A stretch of 8,255 nucleotides of DNA, taken from the NCBI GenBank assembly GCA_002360495.1, contig DEQO01000116.1:1-8255 (forward strand), read 5' to 3'. This DNA comes from Flavobacteriales bacterium UBA3364. Lineage in GTDB: Bacteria; Bacteroidota; Bacteroidia; Flavobacteriales_F; PHOS-HE28. Positions 5,901-8,255 of the stretch are shown here, piece by piece. The notes below the pieces were generated by a model, which had not been told where the DNA came from, did no database searches, and saw nothing but the letters and a program-made list of their open reading frames with translations. A program made the position numbers and the translations under genes. Positions within the stretch are counted from its first letter, which is position 1; each line of letters begins with the position of its first letter.

Positions 5901-7787
5901 CTACACCACGTTGTGCCGTGCCTCCTCCAAGAGCTGCTCCTCGTGCAACATGGCGTATCGGCCTTTCCGGCCCAGCAATGCAGCGTGTTCACCTTCCTCC
6001 ACCACCCGGCCGTGTTCCAGCACGAGGATATGATCGGCGTCCCGTACGGCACTGATCCGGTGGCTGATGATGACCGTGGTCCGGCCTTTCATGATCGTGC
6101 GCAGTTCACGAAGGATGGCCTCCTCGGTGGCCGTGTCCACAGCGCTAAGGGCATCATCGAACAAGAGGATCCGTGGTCCGGCAATGATCGCTCGAGCAAT
6201 GCTCACGCGTTGCTTCTGTCCACCGCTCAGGGTGATCCCGCGTTCGCCGACCTGGGTATCGTAGCCCTGTGGGAACCCTTCGATATCGCCATGCACCTGA
6301 GCCTGCCGGGCGGCGCGGACGACACGGGCGTCGATATCACCATCGCCATCGAGCCGGAACGCGATGTTGTTGCGGATGGAATCGCTGAACAGCAACGTTT
6401 CCTGTGGCACGAAGCCCAAACTGCGGCGCAACCGGTCCATGCTTATCCGTCGGATCGGTACACCATCGATCAGTACTTCGCCCTCGGTGGCATCGTACAC
6501 ACGTCCGATGAGTTCTGCAATGGTGGTCTTTCCGCTTCCTGTATGACCGACGATGGCCAGCGTTCCTCCTGCCGGAACATGGAAAGAAACGTGGTCCACT
6601 GCGCGGATGCCCGTGTCGGGGTAGGTGAACGAGACGTCGCGGAAAGTGATGGCGCCGTTCACTTCGGGGAGATCGTCCGCTTCCGTGACAATGGCCGGTC
6701 GCGTATCCAGGAATTCATTGATCCGTACCATGCTGGCCGATGCTTGTTGGACCAGGGAGGTCACCCAGCCCACCGATGCGAAGGGCCACGTGAGCATGTT
6801 CACATAGATCACGAACTCCGCGATGTTCCCGACGCTGACCGTCGGGTCGCCAGCGATCAGTTTCCTGCCCCCGATGAAGATCGTGAGCACCGTGCTGAAG
6901 CCGATCAGGAGCATGATGGCCGGCATGAACAAGGCATCCACCCTGGCTTGGGACATGCTCTTTTCCCGATAATCCGAGGCAGCTGATGCGAAGCGGTCGA
7001 TGGCCAGGCGCTCCTTGGCGTAGGCCTTCAACACACGGATCCCACTGAAACTCTCCTGTGCCAGCGTGCTCAAACGACTTTGATGGACTTGCACATCCAT
7101 GCTGCGGCGGTTCATCACATCGCTCACCTTGTAGATGATGATGCTCATGATCGGCAACGGTGCCAGTGTCCAGAGCGTCAGTTCCGGGTTCACGGTCAGC
7201 ATGAAGCCGATGCACATCACGAAAAGCACCACGAGGTTGATCGTGTACATGATCGCCGGCCCCAGGTACATGCGGACCTTGCCGACATCCTCGCTGATGC
7301 GGTTCATGAGGTCGCCGGTGCTGTTGCGTTTGTAGAAGGCCCTATCCAACTGCTGGTAGTGTGTGTAGATCTCGTTCTTCAGGTCATACTCGATCAACCG
7401 GCTTACCACGATGATCGTCTGCCGCATCAGGAACATGAAGAAGCCTTTCAGCAGGGCGAAGACCAGGAAGAGAATGCCCAGCGTTCCGGCACACCGCACC
7501 ACCGCGGCCTTCATGGCATCTTCGGTATGGAGGTCCTTCAAACCGGCTTGGAGGTCCAGCCCCGTCCAGCCCACCCAGAGTTGAAGGGTCTCCGGGACGG
7601 TCAGCGCCCGTTCGGCAGCAGGTTTCTGCATTTGCCCGATGCCTTGGGCGATCAGGTCGATGGCCTCGCGTACCACTTGCGGAGAGTACACCGCGAACAA
7701 ATTGCTGAGGGCGATGAAGACCGTTCCCAGCAACAAGTGCCAGCGATACTTGGCCAGATAGGGGTTCAGCTTGAGGAGCGGTCGCAT
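5901..7787 (-). CDS. ABC exporter half-transporter (fused permease and ATPase, MdlA/YheI-like)
   Basis: This is a type IV (MsbA-like) ABC exporter with membrane and ATPase domains fused. From ATG 7787 it has 628 residues starting MRPLLKLNPYLAKYRWHLLL. Transmembrane segments fill roughly residues 14-350, including the coupling stretch LIEYDLKNEIYTHYQQL and RNSTGDLMNRISEDV. The nucleotide-binding domain has Walker A GHTGSGKTT at 414-422, the Q-loop Gln at 462, the signature LSGGQKQR at 520-527, Walker B ILLFDD at 540-545 and the switch His at 576. The catalytic position after Walker B is Asp545 rather than the usual Glu, as in one half of many heterodimeric exporters; no partner gene is visible. 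Substrate is unknown, with drug or lipid efflux both plausible. The frame extends 18 codons upstream to an ATG at 7841. I prefer the inner ATG because family members begin near this point and a possible promoter lies at 7854-7861. Confidence 0.92.
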   Translation of the reverse strand: MRPLLKLNPYLAKYRWHLLLGTVFIALSNLFAVYSPQVVREAIDLIAQGIGQMQKPAAERALTVPETLQLWVGWTGLDLQAGLKDLHTEDAMKAAVVRCAGTLGILFLVFALLKGFFMFLMRQTIIVVSRLIEYDLKNEIYTHYQQLDRAFYKRNSTGDLMNRISEDVGKVRMYLGPAIMYTINLVVLFVMCIGFMLTVNPELTLWTLAPLPIMSIIIYKVSDVMNRRSMDVQVHQSRLSTLAQESFSGIRVLKAYAKERLAIDRFASAASDYREKSMSQARVDALFMPAIMLLIGFSTVLTIFIGGRKLIAGDPTVSVGNIAEFVIYVNMLTWPFASVGWVTSLVQQASASMVRINEFLDTRPAIVTEADDLPEVNGAITFRDVSFTYPDTGIRAVDHVSFHVPAGGTLAIVGHTGSGKTTIAELIGRVYDATEGEVLIDGVPIRRISMDRLRRSLGFVPQETLLFSDSIRNNIAFRLDGDGDIDARVVRAARQAQVHGDIEGFPQGYDTQVGERGITLSGGQKQRVSIARAIIAGPRILLFDDALSAVDTATEEAILRELRTIMKGRTTVIISHRISAVRDADHILVLEHGRVVEEGEHAALLGRKGRYAMLHEEQLLEEARHNVV

Positions 7788-7853
7788 AAGCGGGGACCGG
7801 AACGTGCTACTTTTGCGCCGCTTGCCGGGAACGTGACCCATTCAACAGCGCGG

Positions 7854-7861
7854 CAAAGGTA
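7854..7861 (-). promoter_or_regulatory. Possible -7 element for the ABC exporter gene
   Basis: The reverse strand of these bases reads TACCTTTG, matching TAnnTTTG. It would give a leader of roughly 60 bases before the chosen ATG at 7787. No TTTG is found at the expected distance upstream, so the match rests on one box only and could be chance. Confidence 0.3.
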
Positions 7862-7873
7862 GGCGGGAAGAAA

Positions 7874-7898
7874 GGTGAACGAGGGGTGAACGTACCCC
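7874..7898. promoter_or_regulatory. Repeats in the divergent intergenic region (candidate operator)
   Basis: GGTGAACG occurs at 7874-7881 and again at 7885-7892, a period of 11 bases or about one helical turn. The second copy overlaps a perfect inverted repeat, GGGGT (7883-7887) and ACCCC (7894-7898) with a 6-base spacer. These sit just upstream of the possible -7 box of the ABC gene and about 80 bases before the start of the dehydrogenase gene. This is where a shared regulator could bind, but no regulator is encoded nearby. Confidence 0.25.
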
Positions 7899-7978
7899 GA
7901 ACAGAGAACGTCCAGCCACGCGAACACCGCTTCCAGAGCACCATCCAGATCAACCCGCCGACCAACGCATCGACCCCC

Positions 7979-8236
7979 ATGGTCAACACCAGCACCAAAA
8001 CCATAGCCAGCGAGCCGGTCCTCGGGCGCATGGAACTGAACGATCACGAGCAAGTGCTATTCTGCCATGATCGTCCGACCGGTCTCAAGGCGATCATCGC
8101 CATCCATGATACCACGCTTGGCCCGGCATTGGGAGGGACCCGGATGTGGCCCTACGCATCGGAAGCCGAAGCGTTGAACGATGTGATGCGCCTGAGCCGG
8201 GGCATGACGTACAAGAGTTCGCTGGCGGGCCATTAA
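7979..8236 (+). CDS. Leucine/valine-type (Glu/Leu/Phe/Val) dehydrogenase, N-terminal fragment only
   Basis: The product matches the start of NAD-dependent branched-chain amino acid dehydrogenases, which reversibly deaminate leucine, valine or isoleucine to the 2-oxo acid. Residues 23-57 contain HEQVLFCHD, GLKAIIAIHDTTLGPALGG and TRMW. LNDVMRLSRGMTYK follows at 66-79, where Lys79 matches the substrate-binding lysine (Lys68) of Bacillus leucine dehydrogenase. After SSLAG the family continues with LNLGGGK, which carries the catalytic lysine. Here it gives one His codon and a TAA formed by the A-rich tail. The native sequence therefore ends at about 8230 and only 84 codons are present, out of about 350-370 in the family. 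The ATG at 7979 fits the family's short variable N-terminus. A GTG at 7886 would add 31 unlikely residues. The gene diverges from the ABC exporter gene. Confidence 0.85.
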   Translation: MVNTSTKTIASEPVLGRMELNDHEQVLFCHDRPTGLKAIIAIHDTTLGPALGGTRMWPYASEAEALNDVMRLSRGMTYKSSLAGH

Positions 8237-8255
8237 AAAAAAAAAAATTAAACAA
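8231..8255. other. A-rich terminal tail, probable contig-end artefact
   Basis: The last 25 bases are nearly all A and T, with a run of 13 A at 8235-8247 followed by TTAAACAA. The change from G+C-rich coding sequence is immediate and falls inside a conserved block of the dehydrogenase. A sequencing or assembly artefact at a contig end is the simplest reading. The edge of an inserted element cannot be excluded from so few bases. Confidence 0.6.

Noticed and set aside
6784..6794. CACGTG core as a possible parS site
   Set aside because: Only the central six bases match. The GTTTC and GAAAC flanks of parS are absent, and it lies in the ABC coding sequence.
5772..6986. A 404-codon open frame on the plus strand opposite the ABC exporter
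   Set aside because: It mirrors the ATPase domain coding sequence, shows no domain, and begins in the gap without a promoter. It is explained by codon bias on the other strand.

Overview
The window looks like the chromosome of a G+C-rich member of the Bacteroidota, probably a flavobacterial-type lineage. I infer this from the gene order parA, parB, DUF5683, dapB, lepB, which is typical of that phylum. A DUF3276 (PUR-alpha-like) gene and a promoter of the Bacteroidota form (TTTG, 19 bases, TATATTTG) agree with it, as does the lack of clear Shine-Dalgarno sites. No species can be named from the sequence alone. The piece starts inside one gene and ends inside another at an A-rich tail, so it may be a whole short contig. 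There are no rRNA or tRNA genes, CRISPR arrays, transposases or phage genes. Coding density is high and no gene-free stretch exceeds 300 bases.

All genes from 1 to 7787 lie on the minus strand, so transcription runs right to left. At the right, an ABC exporter half-transporter (5901-7787) reads away from a 191-base divergent region. The next gene is a small DUF3276 nucleic-acid-binding protein (5316-5666) with its own recognisable promoter. After a 189-base gap comes the probable operon: parA (4317-5126), parB (3418-4302), a DUF5683 membrane protein (2748-3371), dapB (1963-2709), a long type I signal peptidase (301-1845) and a second, short signal peptidase (1-278, cut by the window edge). 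Gaps inside this block are 14 to 46 bases, except for 117 bases before the long lepB.

On the plus strand, the first 84 codons of a leucine/valine-type amino acid dehydrogenase (from 7979) stop abruptly at about 8231, where the sequence becomes an A-rich tail.

The operon joins chromosome segregation (ParA/ParB) to lysine and peptidoglycan precursor synthesis (DapB) and to protein export (two signal peptidases). This is mostly ordinary core genome. The features most worth a second look are a palindromic, in-frame insertion of about 20 codons in dapB, an inverted-repeat element made of short AATG-type units between dapB and lepB, the tandem pair of differently built signal peptidases, and the tail that truncates the dehydrogenase. 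I found no convincing sign of a new multi-gene system.
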